From contig SCFE01000048.1 of NCBI GenBank assembly GCA_004352715.1, positions 1,227,213 through 1,288,017 of the forward strand: a stretch of 60,805 nt of DNA, given 5' to 3'. The DNA comes from Hofstenia miamia. Lineage: Eukaryota > Xenacoelomorpha > Acoela. Of the stretch, positions 36,661-47,345 are shown one piece after another. The position numbers were made by a program, and so were the translations under genes. The stretch's first letter is position 1. Each line of letters opens with the position of its first letter. The notes beneath the pieces are model-generated. The model was not told the origin of the DNA, ran no database searches, and saw nothing but the letters and a program-made list of their open reading frames with translations.

Positions 36661-37741
36661 TTATTGCACTCAAGATGCAATTTTATCAATATCAGAACAA
36701 ATAAAATCTAATTTAACCCTAAACAAAAGTAGTTGTGTCGCACTCCTTGATTTGAGCAAAGCTTTTAACTCAATGAATTTTGACATATTAAGGGCCAAAT
36801 TAATATATTACAACTTTGATAACAAATCCGTTAACTTAATAATGACTTTCCTTAAAAATCGACAGCAAAGAGTTATACTTAATGGTAAAAAATCAAAATA
36901 TATTATGACGGACCGTGGGATTCCACAGGGCACAGTTCTTGGACCTATTCTATTTGCAATCTATGTTAATGACATAATTCAACAGGTAAAAAACAGTAAA
37001 ATTTATCAATATACAGATAATACCTGTCTTATAAGTACTGATATAAATGCCTTTAATGCAACTAAAAATCTCCAATATGAAATCAAAAATTTAACAAAAT
37101 ATTTCTCAAATAATCAATTGAAAGTAAATATTGAAAAAACACAATTCATAATATTTTCCCCTAAGACAAACAGAAATCTCACAAAAAACATAAAACTTAA
37201 ATTAAATAATGTACCAATAAAGCAAAGCGAATATATTAACTATTTAGGTGTTGAAATTGACAATGATGTAAATTTCGAACAATTCTTCATGGCTAAAATT
37301 AAAAAAATGGCTTCTGGAGTTAGGTATCTTTATTATCTATTTCAAATACGTACCACAAACAATTAATAAATGCACTCTGCCTTTCACACTTTCAATATTG
37401 CTCATTCCTCTTTACAAATATTAATTCAAAACATCGCATCCTCCTGTCTAAAACTTTTAATTGGCCCCTTAAAATACTCAATTTTGCACAAAAACATGTT
37501 AATGCATCGGATTACCGATTAAAATACAAAATACTATCTCCTTATTATCAAATTCAAATGCATGTTATCAATATTATTTAAATTCAAATTTGATCAAGCC
37601 ACAATTTCATTTTTAAAGCAGTATATTAAATTAAATGAACGGTCTCAAGCTAAATTATGGAATAACTTAAATAGAGAAATTAAATTTGAAAAAAAATTAC
37701 AAGAAATTCAGAAAGAAATTGCGAACTTTCCTCTTTATTAA
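36661..37741 (+). pseudogene. Non-LTR retrotransposon reverse transcriptase (jockey/CR1-like)
   Basis: Best RT copy. The open frame 36752-37366 (204 codons) continues upstream in frame to the N at 36660. Blocks in order: DLSKAFNSMNFDIL, FLKNRQQRV, RGIPQGTVLGPILFAIYVND, the catalytic box as YTDN where YADD is expected, LKVNIEKTQFIIF, and INYLGVEIDND. After a frameshift near 37366 the C-terminus continues and ends ...NFPLY with a stop near 37741. The function would be target-primed reverse transcription; the second catalytic Asp is replaced by Asn, so this copy is predicted inactive even before the frameshift. Bases 36661-36867 repeat 35743-35949. Confidence 0.88.
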
Positions 37742-38143
37742 ACAATGCCTACTTGGCGACAATAATACACTACATTCATTTGAAAATTTCGTATAAAACG
37801 CACGCACACACAACACAGACACACATATTTTATATTATATATATGAATTAAAACACGATATATTTGAATCACTCTGGATAGAAATTACATAATTTGAAAA
37901 TAAATGTCATAAAGAACTGATTAATATCACATACAATCCCAATAAGAATTATCATATTGACTACTTAAAATTTAAGGCAAACGAAATGTCCGAAATAAGT
38001 GATCTCTACTATTTTATAAATATATTTGGTGACTTTAATATAAATTATTTTAATGATCTTGAAAAAAATCGTTAAAAGAATTTTGCAAAGCATAAGATTT
38101 TCATTGTCTAAATACTGACTGTCCTACACGACATAACAATTTA
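37742..38143 (+). mobile_element. Non-LTR 3' junction and endonuclease piece (repeat 3 of 3)
   Basis: Third instance of the join described at 34064-34713. It ends at 38143, where the sequence switches to unrelated non-LTR ORF1 sequence, so this is the only place where the loop is left. Confidence 0.75.
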
Positions 38144-39330
38144 TGTAAATCAATTTGGTAGAGCAAATCACTGTGCGGTGCATAAATTAGACATTGAATA
38201 TAAGGTGGTTGTCGAAGGAATTGATGAATCTACATCTCCCAATCACGCACGCTTGCAATCTGACTACAACTTGATCAAGGATGTATTTGATAAGATCCGT
38301 TGTAGTGGTCAGATCACTGAGGATGCCTACCGACAAGGTAAGTTTAGTGCTAATCGTTCTAGATCAATTTTAGTGAAAATGTAGTGTATGGGATGCATGC
38401 AAAATACGTACCTTGGCTTATAAATGGAAGAATACCAAAATTTTTATTAAAGCTAAGTTAAGCTATGAAGATCACTTAATAGAGAGAAAAATTTTAAAGT
38501 TGAAATGGGAGTTATCTCAAAAAGAATTAGAGAAATCGGAACTCAAAATCAAAGGTTTAAAATTGTTCTATAAACAAAACACTATTGACTTCATTTTGAA
38601 TGCTGAAGATATATATAATTTAATTAAAAGTGCGGACTATCACCATTACCAGCTATACGAATAGATGAAAGCAAATTCACTCTTCCTTCTGTTTTAAGTC
38701 ATAATTTAAATGGTTTAGTTCCGAAATATGAAGAACTTTGTGATTTCTCTGTTGTTATGTTGCAAGAAGCTAAGCTTAGGTTAAACCTACCGACATCTGC
38801 TCTTGAAATAAATGGCTATCATATCTCACGATTAGATCGCAACTTATCTAATTTTAAAGAAGATGGTGGAGGAGGATTTATAACGTATGTCAATAATCAA
38901 ATCTTTCACAAGCTAAAAGTGGTATGTGCACTATCGGAACAAGATATCGAATTACTAGCCTTGAGCTGTAGACCTACTTGACATAAAAAGCAATTTAATA
39001 ATATCTTGCTACAAACTTGATCAATTGAAGTGCGAATTGCAATATACAAACAAATTGGGATGTTTTATACAAAGAAAATATTGACGACGCTTCAATTGAA
39101 TTTTATATTAGCTTTATTATGGAGCAATGTAAGTATAAGAAAACTACCCGCATGCGTAATTTATTTGGAACAGTAAAGGATGACGACTAAAAGACCTGGT
39201 TAAGCAAAAACATCAGGCGATTAAGACAAAAATAATAATAGGCGAAATGTTTTACAGCGTTTGATTAACAATCGTATGGGGAATTTTTACGAGAAAGAAA
39301 TAGATGTAGGGGGGTATGACATGATTTTGG
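38144..39330 (+). pseudogene. Second non-LTR element: ORF1-like domain and APE endonuclease
   Basis: First part (38178-38664): DIEYKVVVEGIDES..., then AYRQGKFSANRSRSILVKM, a stop, then a new frame FIKAKLSYEDHLIERKILKL. The order and wording match the RRM-like ORF1 region of CR1/RTE-type elements (VVV-x-G-x-x-E, R-x-G, R-x-x-I-L-V-K, then a Lys-rich helix). Second part (38757-38981): VVMLQEAKLRLNLPTSALEI then NGYHISRLDRNLSNFKEDGG and GGFITYVNN, the start of an APE-type endonuclease with the LQE catalytic motif and the gly-rich strand. Stops follow and no matching RT is joined. A fragment, not functional. Confidence 0.7.
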
Positions 39331-39639
39331 GGTCATATCTCCAAAATGCACTGTAATATTTTCTTGAAGGAATTTAATATAAATAATAAGAATTCGAATA
39401 AAAAATTGAAAAAAAATCCATTTTGGTCGGCTGCACCCCGGAAAACCGTTCCCGGTCCCCTCAAAATCTTGAAAAAAAGTTCTTCAAATATAGACATATT
39501 ATACATCGTTAAAAAGGAAATTTTATGATGAAAAAAGTTGTAATAAACTAAAGTGCTAATAACTCAAAGGTAATAGTATTGAAAATATAATACTAACATT
39601 AGCTTCGAAATTTCTAATAACAGAATGAGGGTTCTGGCA
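39331..39639. other. No gene seen
   Basis: AT-rich linker with one GC-richer patch (39421-39470, ggctgcaccccggaaaacc) that looks like transposon terminus wording but has no partner. Confidence 0.4.
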
Positions 39640-40513
39640 TACTTCAGCCACACATGAAGGTCTTCTTGAGATGTTCCCCATTGTTACCAGGATTTGATAG
39701 ATGGTAAGTTGGATACCCTTAAAGATTATATTGTCCATTATACTCATGTTAAAGTAAAGGCACCAAGTAACGATCTTGAGTTACAAATCTTAAATTTGAT
39801 GGTAGTCGCAACAGCTGATGTGTTTTCGCTGCAATGTGGACGAGAATATGGCTTTGGGAAACACATTGAAGAAACCCTACTCCATTTGTTGTCATCAGAG
39901 GAGAGAGATGTCTTACCAACTAATAATCTGGACTCCGAACGCCAGCTTTCTGTGTTCGGTAAGCGCGCACCAGTTGCGAAATTCAGAAACAAGAAATTCA
40001 CAGCCAAAGGCATTGGAAATGACGTCACTCTAGTTAAATCACAAACGTTCAAAACTAAACCTTGCAAAAACTTCAATTCTATTGTGCAAATTCCCACCAG
40101 CATGGAGGTTAAGGGGGTTGGTGAGCAGAAGGGGCTGAATACAGAGAGTATTTTGTCCAAGATAGAGAAGGAAAAGAACCAGTCCAAATACACCCAGAAA
40201 TGCTTGCAATGATGCAAGAGCTGGGGTGGTCCTGCACTAAAAGTGGATGAGCTAAATCCTTCAAGACAAGCGTGATTGTGCAGACAAAATTTTGCGTACA
40301 GAGTTATCTTACTATCGTTACACCCACAAGGATGATGTCGCTCAACAGCCTGATATGTTCAGGGTCAATTACATCAGTTTGGACGACCAGCTGATTAACT
40401 TCTGTGCTCTTTTAGGATCTAATTTCATGTTTGGCTATGTCACCCTCCCATCAAACAACGATGTTCTTAACAATTTCGGTGCTGTCCCACGTAGATTTAT
40501 GTTAGTCCAATGA
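39640..40513 (+). pseudogene. C-terminal part of an uncharacterised invertebrate repeat protein
   Basis: Main frame 39694-40212 (172 codons), with motifs MVVATADVFSLQCGREYGFG, then EERDVLPTNNLDSERQLSVF and FRNKKFTAKGIGNDVTLVKS. A stop and frame change follow, and a second frame to 40513 reads RTELSYYRYTHKDDVAQQPD then ISLDDQLINFCALL. Upstream another frame change precedes 39694. The combination (LPTNNLD, then K-F-x-A-K-G-I, then a K-x-E-(I/L)-x-(F/Y)-x-R-x-T-H block) recalls an unnamed protein family that I remember as multi-copy in cnidarian and arthropod genomes, probably transposon-associated. The role is unknown to me. Broken by at least two frame changes. Confidence 0.55.
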
Positions 40514-40589
40514 AAAGATTAGAGAAACAAAAACTTGTGTACATAATGAATTTATAAAAGCAAGTCACTTATTTTACAAAAACTGCATT

Positions 40590-41580
40590 CACAGTTGTGC
40601 GAAATTATAAGACCGTTAACAAAAATTATAGGAAAATCTAAAACAAGGACATTGAATAAAGTAAATTTTGAACTTAGTAATGAGTATGGCCTCCATTCTT
40701 GTTGATGACCTCAAACACTCTTTCTGGCATGCTAGAAATGAGGGTCTCCATGAGCGTAGGGGGAATGCTGCTCCAGGTTCTGAAGATGGCATCATGGATT
40801 TCATTTACTGCTGCAAATTGTTTACCATTTTTGTACACATATCTTGCGATTCACCCCAAACATTTTCGATTGGGTTTAAATCAGGTGACAAGGCTGGATG
40901 AGGTACTAGAGAGATGCTATTTTCTTGAAAGGAGGTCATGATGTGGTGGGCAGTGTGGTCTTCAGTAATCAAAGATGATCTTTGCATTTTGAAATAAACA
41001 TTTGCAGTCCGACAACCCTGCACCACCTGAAGCACAATTATCTCTCTGTAGGAAAAAGCACCCCACACCATGACGGAGCCCCCACCGCAATGACGTGTGG
41101 AGATGATTTCAGGTATGTCTCTCTGTTGTGCCAGTATTGCTGGAACCCATCAGCACCATCAAGATTAAATTTTTTCTCGTCAGAAAACAAGACTTTGCTC
41201 CATGTCTCTATGTTCCATGTTTGGTGCTCTCGAGCAAAGTGAAAATAGGCTCCTTTGTGATGAGGAAGCAACCGAGGACCTTGCAGGTGCTTTTTGTTCT
41301 TCATGCCCTTTAGTTTCAAGAATCGTCTGATGGTTACTGGTCCTTCCTCTGTCATAATAAACTACCCTCTTAATTCTTCTACCCAATGTGGGTGTGATTT
41401 TTGTGTTCTCTACCAGTTGATTTTGGCTGTTCCATACCCATCAGGGTCTTTTAGGAAATTACAGATCACAGTTTTACTGCGGTGAAGCTCAGCAGCAGTT
41501 GCATGCTGTGACAGACCTTGTTTGTGGAGTTCAATGATTTGACCACATTCAAATTTGGAGAGTTTTCTTGCTTTTGGCAT
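40590..41580 (-). pseudogene. Tc1-like transposase, decayed
   Basis: ATG at 41580 gives a classic Tc1 N-terminus, MPKARKLSKFECGQIIELHK, then LSQHATAAELHRSKTVICNF (first helix-turn-helix). Two stops interrupt before ETKGHEEQ/TIRRFLKLKGM (second helix-turn-helix region) near 41330. The first catalytic Asp is in KVLFSDEKKFNLDG, an aromatic W follows in FQQYWHN, then a frameshift near 41050. The second Asp is in LITEDHTAHH and the Glu in LSPDLNPIENVWG, only 30 residues apart, so about four residues are missing relative to DD34E. Terminal repeats are not clear: the left-hand sequence near 40590 (gttgtgcgaaattataag) has no visible partner beyond 41580. Non-functional. Confidence 0.9.
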
Positions 41581-41639
41581 TGTGACACCTTCCTGCCACC
41601 AATGACAACTTCAAACTAACCTAGAATACCAGAAAGACC

Positions 41640-41930
41640 CTGAAATAAAAAATTGAAATCTTTTAAAAAGCATTTAAAAATCTTCCGTATGCAAAAATAT
41701 ATTTCTGGAAAATCATGGATAGGATAGAAATTTTATTACAATGACTATACTATAACTCATTATTAAAATAGTACTATAGCAATTTATCCATAGCTCAGAA
41801 GATTTCTTTTGTAGTTTATGTGAATTGTATGTGTTTTTGTGAATTTAATGACGCTATTCAGATAAATTATCAGTAATTTAATTGTTAACATTTATCTGAA
41901 TAAAGATTTTTTTATCTTATCTTATCTCCA
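41640..41930 (+). mobile_element. 3' end of a non-LTR retrotransposon with TTATC tail (copy 1)
   Basis: Begins in the RT C-terminus (KLKSFKKHLKIF, typical of jockey/CR1-like ends), passes through a 3' UTR shared with 46860-47167, and ends in repeated TTATC units (ttttatcttatcttatc). Pentanucleotide tails of this sort are used as 3' ends by CR1/L2-like elements. The AT-rich 3' UTR contains gaataaag just before the tail. Confidence 0.75.
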
Positions 41931-42169
41931 TCTGTTCACAACTTTGGGCGATGAAAAGAATATTTGCATGCAGTCAAGGATCAAGCCTTAAATTGCTTCC
42001 GTTATCTCCATGAAAAAACAAGCGCATTGCATAACATACCGGGGAAGAGGTGCCTTGCATGAGAACTGATAAGAGTAGCAAAGATGATTTGGTGCTATTA
42101 GAGATATGCAATGAGTCCATTTGCACGTATGAACAGTTCCATTCATTTTTTATTAATATTCAAATAGCT

Positions 42170-42485
42170 AGTAGTTTGGAAAGAATAATTGGTTAGTACC
42201 ACGTATTGAACTTGGAATTCATTGCCCAATGAGTGAAGGACATTACATGATTGAAAGTTTCCAAAATACACATTAAAATATTTCTTTTATAGATAGATCT
42301 CCGGAAATCGTGGCCAAGCTAAATTCTGTAATAATGATTGTACAACCTATTGTTCTTTTTAGTAATGTATTGCAAGCGTGACAGTTTTATTGCATAAATT
42401 ATGTATTCTATGCATTTGTATATTTCATAGAGCTATTCAGATAAATTACGATATTCTAATTGTTAATATTTATCTCATTAAATAA
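42170..42485 (+). mobile_element. 3' end of the same non-LTR family, older copy
   Basis: Weaker copy: LVPRIELGIHCP corresponds to the WNSLP region of the RT end, and the distal motif gctattcagataaattac...gttaatatttatct matches the UTR at 41855-41905. The TTATC tail is reduced to one unit. Confidence 0.5.
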
Positions 42486-42531
42486 TGTTATATATTTTAT
42501 ACAATAACATGATTTTTGAAATTAACAACTA

Positions 42532-44193
42532 CACCATTTCCAGATTTAATATAGAAAGCGTCAATTGTAATATAGATGACTGAATTTGTAATATAGAACT
42601 CATCTTTGCAATATAGGAAGCGTCACATGTAATATCGAAAATGGTAAATTGTAATATGGAAGTCAAAAATGTAATTCAGAAAATACCATTTGTAATATAG
42701 AAATCCGAATTTGTAATATAAAATAATGTGATTTGAGAAAGCCAAACTATGAAGATATTTATATCAATCGTAAAATTTGAAACTGTTGTGTATGATATCG
42801 AAAACTTTTGAAAATTTGTAACATTGTTGATTTGATTTTTTGATTATAATCTCGTTGTTATAAACATTATAATCAGTCGAAGATGAAAGTAAAAATTGTG
42901 ATGGAATGATTAGAAGAAGTAATTACCCGAGGAGTCAAAAAAAACTCCATTCAATGTATGCATTTTTTTCATTCTACCTGCATTGAAACAAGTTTGCAAA
43001 ACGCTGATCGATGCACTATGTGCCGTAACAAAATAACACAGAATGATCCTACAACTATGAACACTGATGTGAACAAAATTCTTCGTAGCGAATATTTGTT
43101 AAAGCTAAATCAATACATTCGTGAAGACAAATACATTATCTGGATCGACGAGTAGTCAAACGTCAATCTCTTCTGCCGCCAAAAAATTGGCAGATCAAGG
43201 AAAGGTACAAGAGCAGTTAGCATGTCTTCATCACGTGGACCAAAAAATGTTCACTTAGTAGGCATCTCAACCGAAGGTGGTGTTGTTATATCTACTAATA
43301 AGCGAGGATCATATAAAAAAGATGTGGCGGACTGGTTGCTCGAAATGACTTCTGAGCTAGAAGAAGCCGGAAAGCGGTTGGAAAATATTATCATTGTTTG
43401 TGACAACGCGCCGTGTCATTCGCGAATTGACGAAAATTTGAGAGAACGCGGTGTAACTGTTTTGCGTCTTGGACCTTATTCGCCACAACTAAATCCGGTT
43501 GAGTCTATATGGAGTATAATAAAAAGTTATATAAAACGAAATTTGAGGATACCAACTACGACGGGCAACGGAATAATAGAGCAACGATTGAAACACCTTG
43601 AAGAAATCATGAAAGAAGCCATCTTATCTGTACAAGATGTGCACTGCGTCAGAGCATACCAGCATACCACTACCTACCACTCAGCCGTCACGAACCTGGA
43701 GAATCTGGATGTGGGCATTTAACATTCTACGAAGGATTAACAGAAGAATTTCATTAGTGCCATTAACTGTTATCAAAATAATTTGTTGTCTAATACAAAT
43801 GATGTTCAAATTGCTTGTTAATGTACTTTTCTACTAATTCTTGTAAAAATATAAACTTTGATACACGTAAGTTTTTTAAATATTTCAACTACTGTAAAGC
43901 CATCAATAATTACATTGCACATGTATATTACATCAGTTAAGACATTCCCTCAATCAAATATTCAGGCAATAAAACAATTAGCATCATACACAACAGTTTC
44001 AAATTTTCGATTGATGTAATTATCTTCATAGTTTGGCTTTCTCAAATCACATTATTCTATATTACAAATTCGGATTTCTATATTACAAATGGTATTCTCT
44101 GAATTACATTTTTGATTTCCATATTACAATTTACCATTTTAGATATTACATCTGACGCTTTCTATATTGCAAAGATGAGTTCTATATTACAAA
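42532..44193 (+). mobile_element. IS630/Tc1-like transposon with long iteron-bearing terminal inverted repeats
   Basis: Left end CACCATTTCCAGATTTAAT at 42532, preceded by TA (42530-42531), the target dinucleotide of this superfamily. A 207-bp inverted repeat pairs 42590-42796 with 43982-44188 at roughly 90-95 percent by eye. Each arm is a series of degenerate units of about 18-22 bp centred on GTAATATAGAA (for example ATTTGTAATATAGAA, AATTGTAATATGGAA). The left arm extends about 58 bp beyond the paired part to the CACC end; the right arm is truncated there. The interior holds the transposase. Iterons inside terminal repeats are expected to be transposase-binding sites; that is inference. Confidence 0.85.
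42908..43722 (+). pseudogene. IS630/Tc1-like DDE transposase preceded in frame by half a RING-H2 finger
   Basis: One frame runs from after a stop near 42907 to 43722, broken only by TAG at 43153-43155. It opens with IQCMHFFHSTCIETSLQNAD then RCTMCRNKI: C-x-H-x2-H-x2-C, 10 residues, C-x2-C, the second half of a RING-H2 finger. The first Cys pair is absent. After about 45 residues comes the DDE domain: first Asp in YIIWIDE, the stop, then SNVNLFCRQKIGRSRKGTRA; second Asp in IIVCDNAPCHSRID; Glu in YSPQLNPVESIWS, with 32 residues between the last two acids. The usual N-terminal DNA-binding helix-turn-helix region is missing. The product, if read through, would be a transposase lacking a standard DNA-binding domain. 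The RING part could be a captured host exon or a rearranged zinc-binding module. Confidence 0.8.
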
Positions 44194-44491
44194 AAATATA
44201 AAAAACAAATGTAAATAACAAAACTTTATATAAAATTACTCAAATCTCACGCTAAGTATCAAAATATCAACCGCGAGATATATGTCAGAGGCAAAATAAT
44301 CAAAATTTAAAAAAAATATATAATTTTTTAAAAGTTTTCTATAGTATTTTTGATGTAGAATCTTGTTGCCAATGCGAAATTTGAGACAAGTCTCACGGCC
44401 ATTTCAGAATCAAAGACTCGCGCTGTGTGTTATGAGTTTACCAACACCTTCCGCTCTCAATAAACATTTTTTATATCTTAGTACCAAGCGC

Positions 44492-44532
<41 letters not shown>

Positions 44533-44602
44533 ATGTATATTTTAGTTTGTTGTATCTTCTTTGTTATTTTTTTTCAGCAATAAATTTGCTTTTACTCTTA
44601 TT
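44194..44602. repeat. AT-rich flank with (TA)n at 44495-44536
   Basis: No gene seen. The region holds a 32-bp TA run and, just after it, a ttttagtttgt...tttttcagcaataaatttgctttt motif that recurs at 44746-44795 and 46163-46215. Confidence 0.6.
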
Positions 44603-45014
44603 ATATTGAAAAAACAATCGTTATTGGGCATTTCCAATCAATTACATGCATGGAGTCCGTATATCTAAAATTAGTGCCCTTTAAGTAATTGCGCATATTT
44701 ATTGATTTTGTACATTTTATCTATATATATATATATATATATATATTTTAGTTTGTAGTATCTCCTTTATTTTTTTCAGCAATAAATTTGCTTTTACTCT
44801 TGTTACTTTAAACATTATCATCACTTTACTAAAAATTCGATCAATTGTACAGATATGTTGCTACCACTTACAAACGGTTTCTTAAAATTACTGGTTCTAT
44901 TTGCATAACTTCATTTTTGCCATTTTTTCATAATTCATTCTATTTTACAGAGTAAATTCTGAACATGTCAAAAAATGTGAATTATATTTTAATGCTAGAT
45001 ATTTAAATATTCGC
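44603..45014. repeat. Local repeat, matches 46022-46432
   Basis: Same sequence as 46022-46432 at offset 1418 (one single-base indel near 44627). Its copy ends at the single N at 46433. The segment includes a TA run (44722-44748). It lies just downstream of the reverse-strand gene ending at 45086. Confidence 0.85.
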
Positions 45015-45028
45015 AAAATCGTTAACCA

Positions 45029-45034
45029 TTTATT
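45029..45034 (-). promoter_or_regulatory. Poly(A) signal AATAAA for the four-exon gene
   Basis: Reverse-strand AATAAA about 52 nt past the stop codon at 45086-45088, a normal place for a cleavage/polyadenylation signal. Confidence 0.6.
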
Positions 45035-45085
45035 GCTTGATATCTTGTTTGTTAAGTTTTATATAAAATTTGTGTCTGTTAGCAT

Positions 45086-47296
45086 TTACTTCTTAGGCTT
45101 AGGTTTTGGCTTAGGTTTAGCTTTAGATTTAGGTGATGGTTTAGAAGATTTGGTTTTAGGCCCATCATCAGGGACTACATGTACACCATGCCAAAGACCT
45201 GATGATCCTCGTCGTCTGCGATAATATTCATTTTCTGGATTGAAAATTGTTGCTAGATCTGGGGTTGCAATTCTACCTGGGAATAATTTTTTTTCAAATG
45301 TTGGTGTTAGTGCTTCCTGTTCTTTAACTTTTGTGGCAATTGCCTCTAAACAACAATAATAAAATATTATTTGAAAACTTGATACTTAAACTTAGAATAT
45401 AATTCAAGCTAAATTCAGACATTGATCTCATTCAAAGCTCAAATGTTAATGAATGGTATGTTTTGTTGTAGTAGCATGTATATTTCAATAGTTGACAAAA
45501 GCTTCAGACCACCTATATTCAGAAAATGATAATTAGCGCTTTATCCATAAGAATATTTATATATTATTTGATTAGCAAAAAATTTGAAACTTGCCCATTA
45601 ACGCGTGTGGGTGTTATTTTTTTAGTAATTTTCTGTTTATATGTGATATAGGACATAGCTGCCTCTAATTATCTCAAGACATATGCCCCGTGTAAACACT
45701 CATAACATAAACCATATGAACTCTCAGGAGAGCAATTATAAATCAAATAATTAAATTTATTTTGTTTGTGTCATATTTGAATTGCTTTTGGGCATATCAA
45801 ATATTTTGAAATGAGTATTTCCTTCTAAGGGCCAATGAGCAAAAATTTAGGAAGATCTACATAGAATTCTGTTCGGTTTCAAAAGTTTGACTCGCTTATA
45901 TATATATATATACAGACAGGACTCTTTTACATTTAATTCCTGCGCATTGTGGAATATTCTGGATGTTACTACAAAAATGGAACCAAATTATAAGCATTTT
46001 AAGAAAAAAATTAAGAATTTCTTATTGAAAAAACAATCGTTATTGGCATTTCCAATCAATTACATGCATGGAGTCCGTATATCTAAAATTAGTGCCCTTT
46101 AAGTAATTGCGCATATTTATTGATTTTGTACATTTTATCTATATATATATATATATATATATATTTTAGTTTGTAGTATCTCCTTTATTTTTTTCAGCAA
46201 TAAATTTGCTTTTACTCTTGTTACTTTAAACATTATCATCACTTTACTAAAAATTCGATCAATTGTACAGATATGTTGCTACCACTTACAAACGGTTTCT
46301 TAAAATTACTGGTTCTATTTGCATAACTTCATTTTTGCCATTTTTTCATAATTCATTCTATTTTACAGAGTAAATTCTGAACATGTCAAAAAATGTGAAT
46401 TATATTTTAATGCTAGATATTTAAATATTCGCNGTCCAAGAATCACTCTGCAGAAAATAATTTTTTCTGCATTAGACGTCTTGAGCCTACCTCATTGTAT
46501 AATAAATATTCATTCATTTCATTTCGTATATAAGAAATTTTTCTGAGGAAAGTATTCTTGAAATCAAATCTTCAAATTTTCAAATTTGAAATCAAACTTT
46601 GAAATATATAATATTCAAATTTTCAAATCAACGTTTAATATGTGTTAATTACACTAATCTCCCCAATTTAATTTCACTTGATTCATAGTCAAAGCCAACA
46701 ATATGCTAACATAATGATAATAAAACCTACCACCTTATAATATGATTAAAATGTCGGGATTTACTCAAACAGAATTCAAGATCAAAACTTTTTACATGTG
46801 TTAGTACTAGAAAAAAGGTTTTAAATAAATCCTTTATTAATGTCGCCATTCGAACTTGAAATTCGCTACCTAAACAAAATTTTGAAAAATTAAAATCTTT
46901 TAAAAAGCATTTAAAATTCTTCTTTAAGCAAAAATTTATTTCTAGAAAAACAATGGCTAGGATACATATATTAAAACAATGACTATTCTATAACTCGGGA
47001 TTAAAATAGTACTATAGTAATTTATCCACAGCCTGGAAGATTTGTTTATGTAATTTATGTGAATTATATAGATGTTGTTTGTGAATTTAATTACCCCATT
47101 CAGATAAATTTTCAGTTTTTTATTTGTTACCATTTATCTGAATATAGAATCTCTTATCTTATCTTTATGAACTGTCAAAAACTACTTGCTTAATAGGATC
47201 AATCAATTATTATGTCCAGCATTGTGATCATCACGCTAATCAACGAAATTTTTCACGCAAACTGATTATATTAAGAAAATATTTAAATTGTAGGTA

Positions 47297-47345
<49 letters not shown>

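Noticed and set aside
39744-40217. 157-codon reverse frame
   Set aside because: Shadow of the forward frame at 39694-40212, which carries recognisable family motifs.
40668-41313. Several forward frames of 60-86 codons
   Set aside because: Antisense shadows of the reverse Tc1 transposase.
42590-44188. CRISPR-like array in the ~20-bp repeats
   Set aside because: Units are degenerate, contiguous and mirrored as terminal inverted repeats around a transposase in an animal genome; there is no spacer structure.
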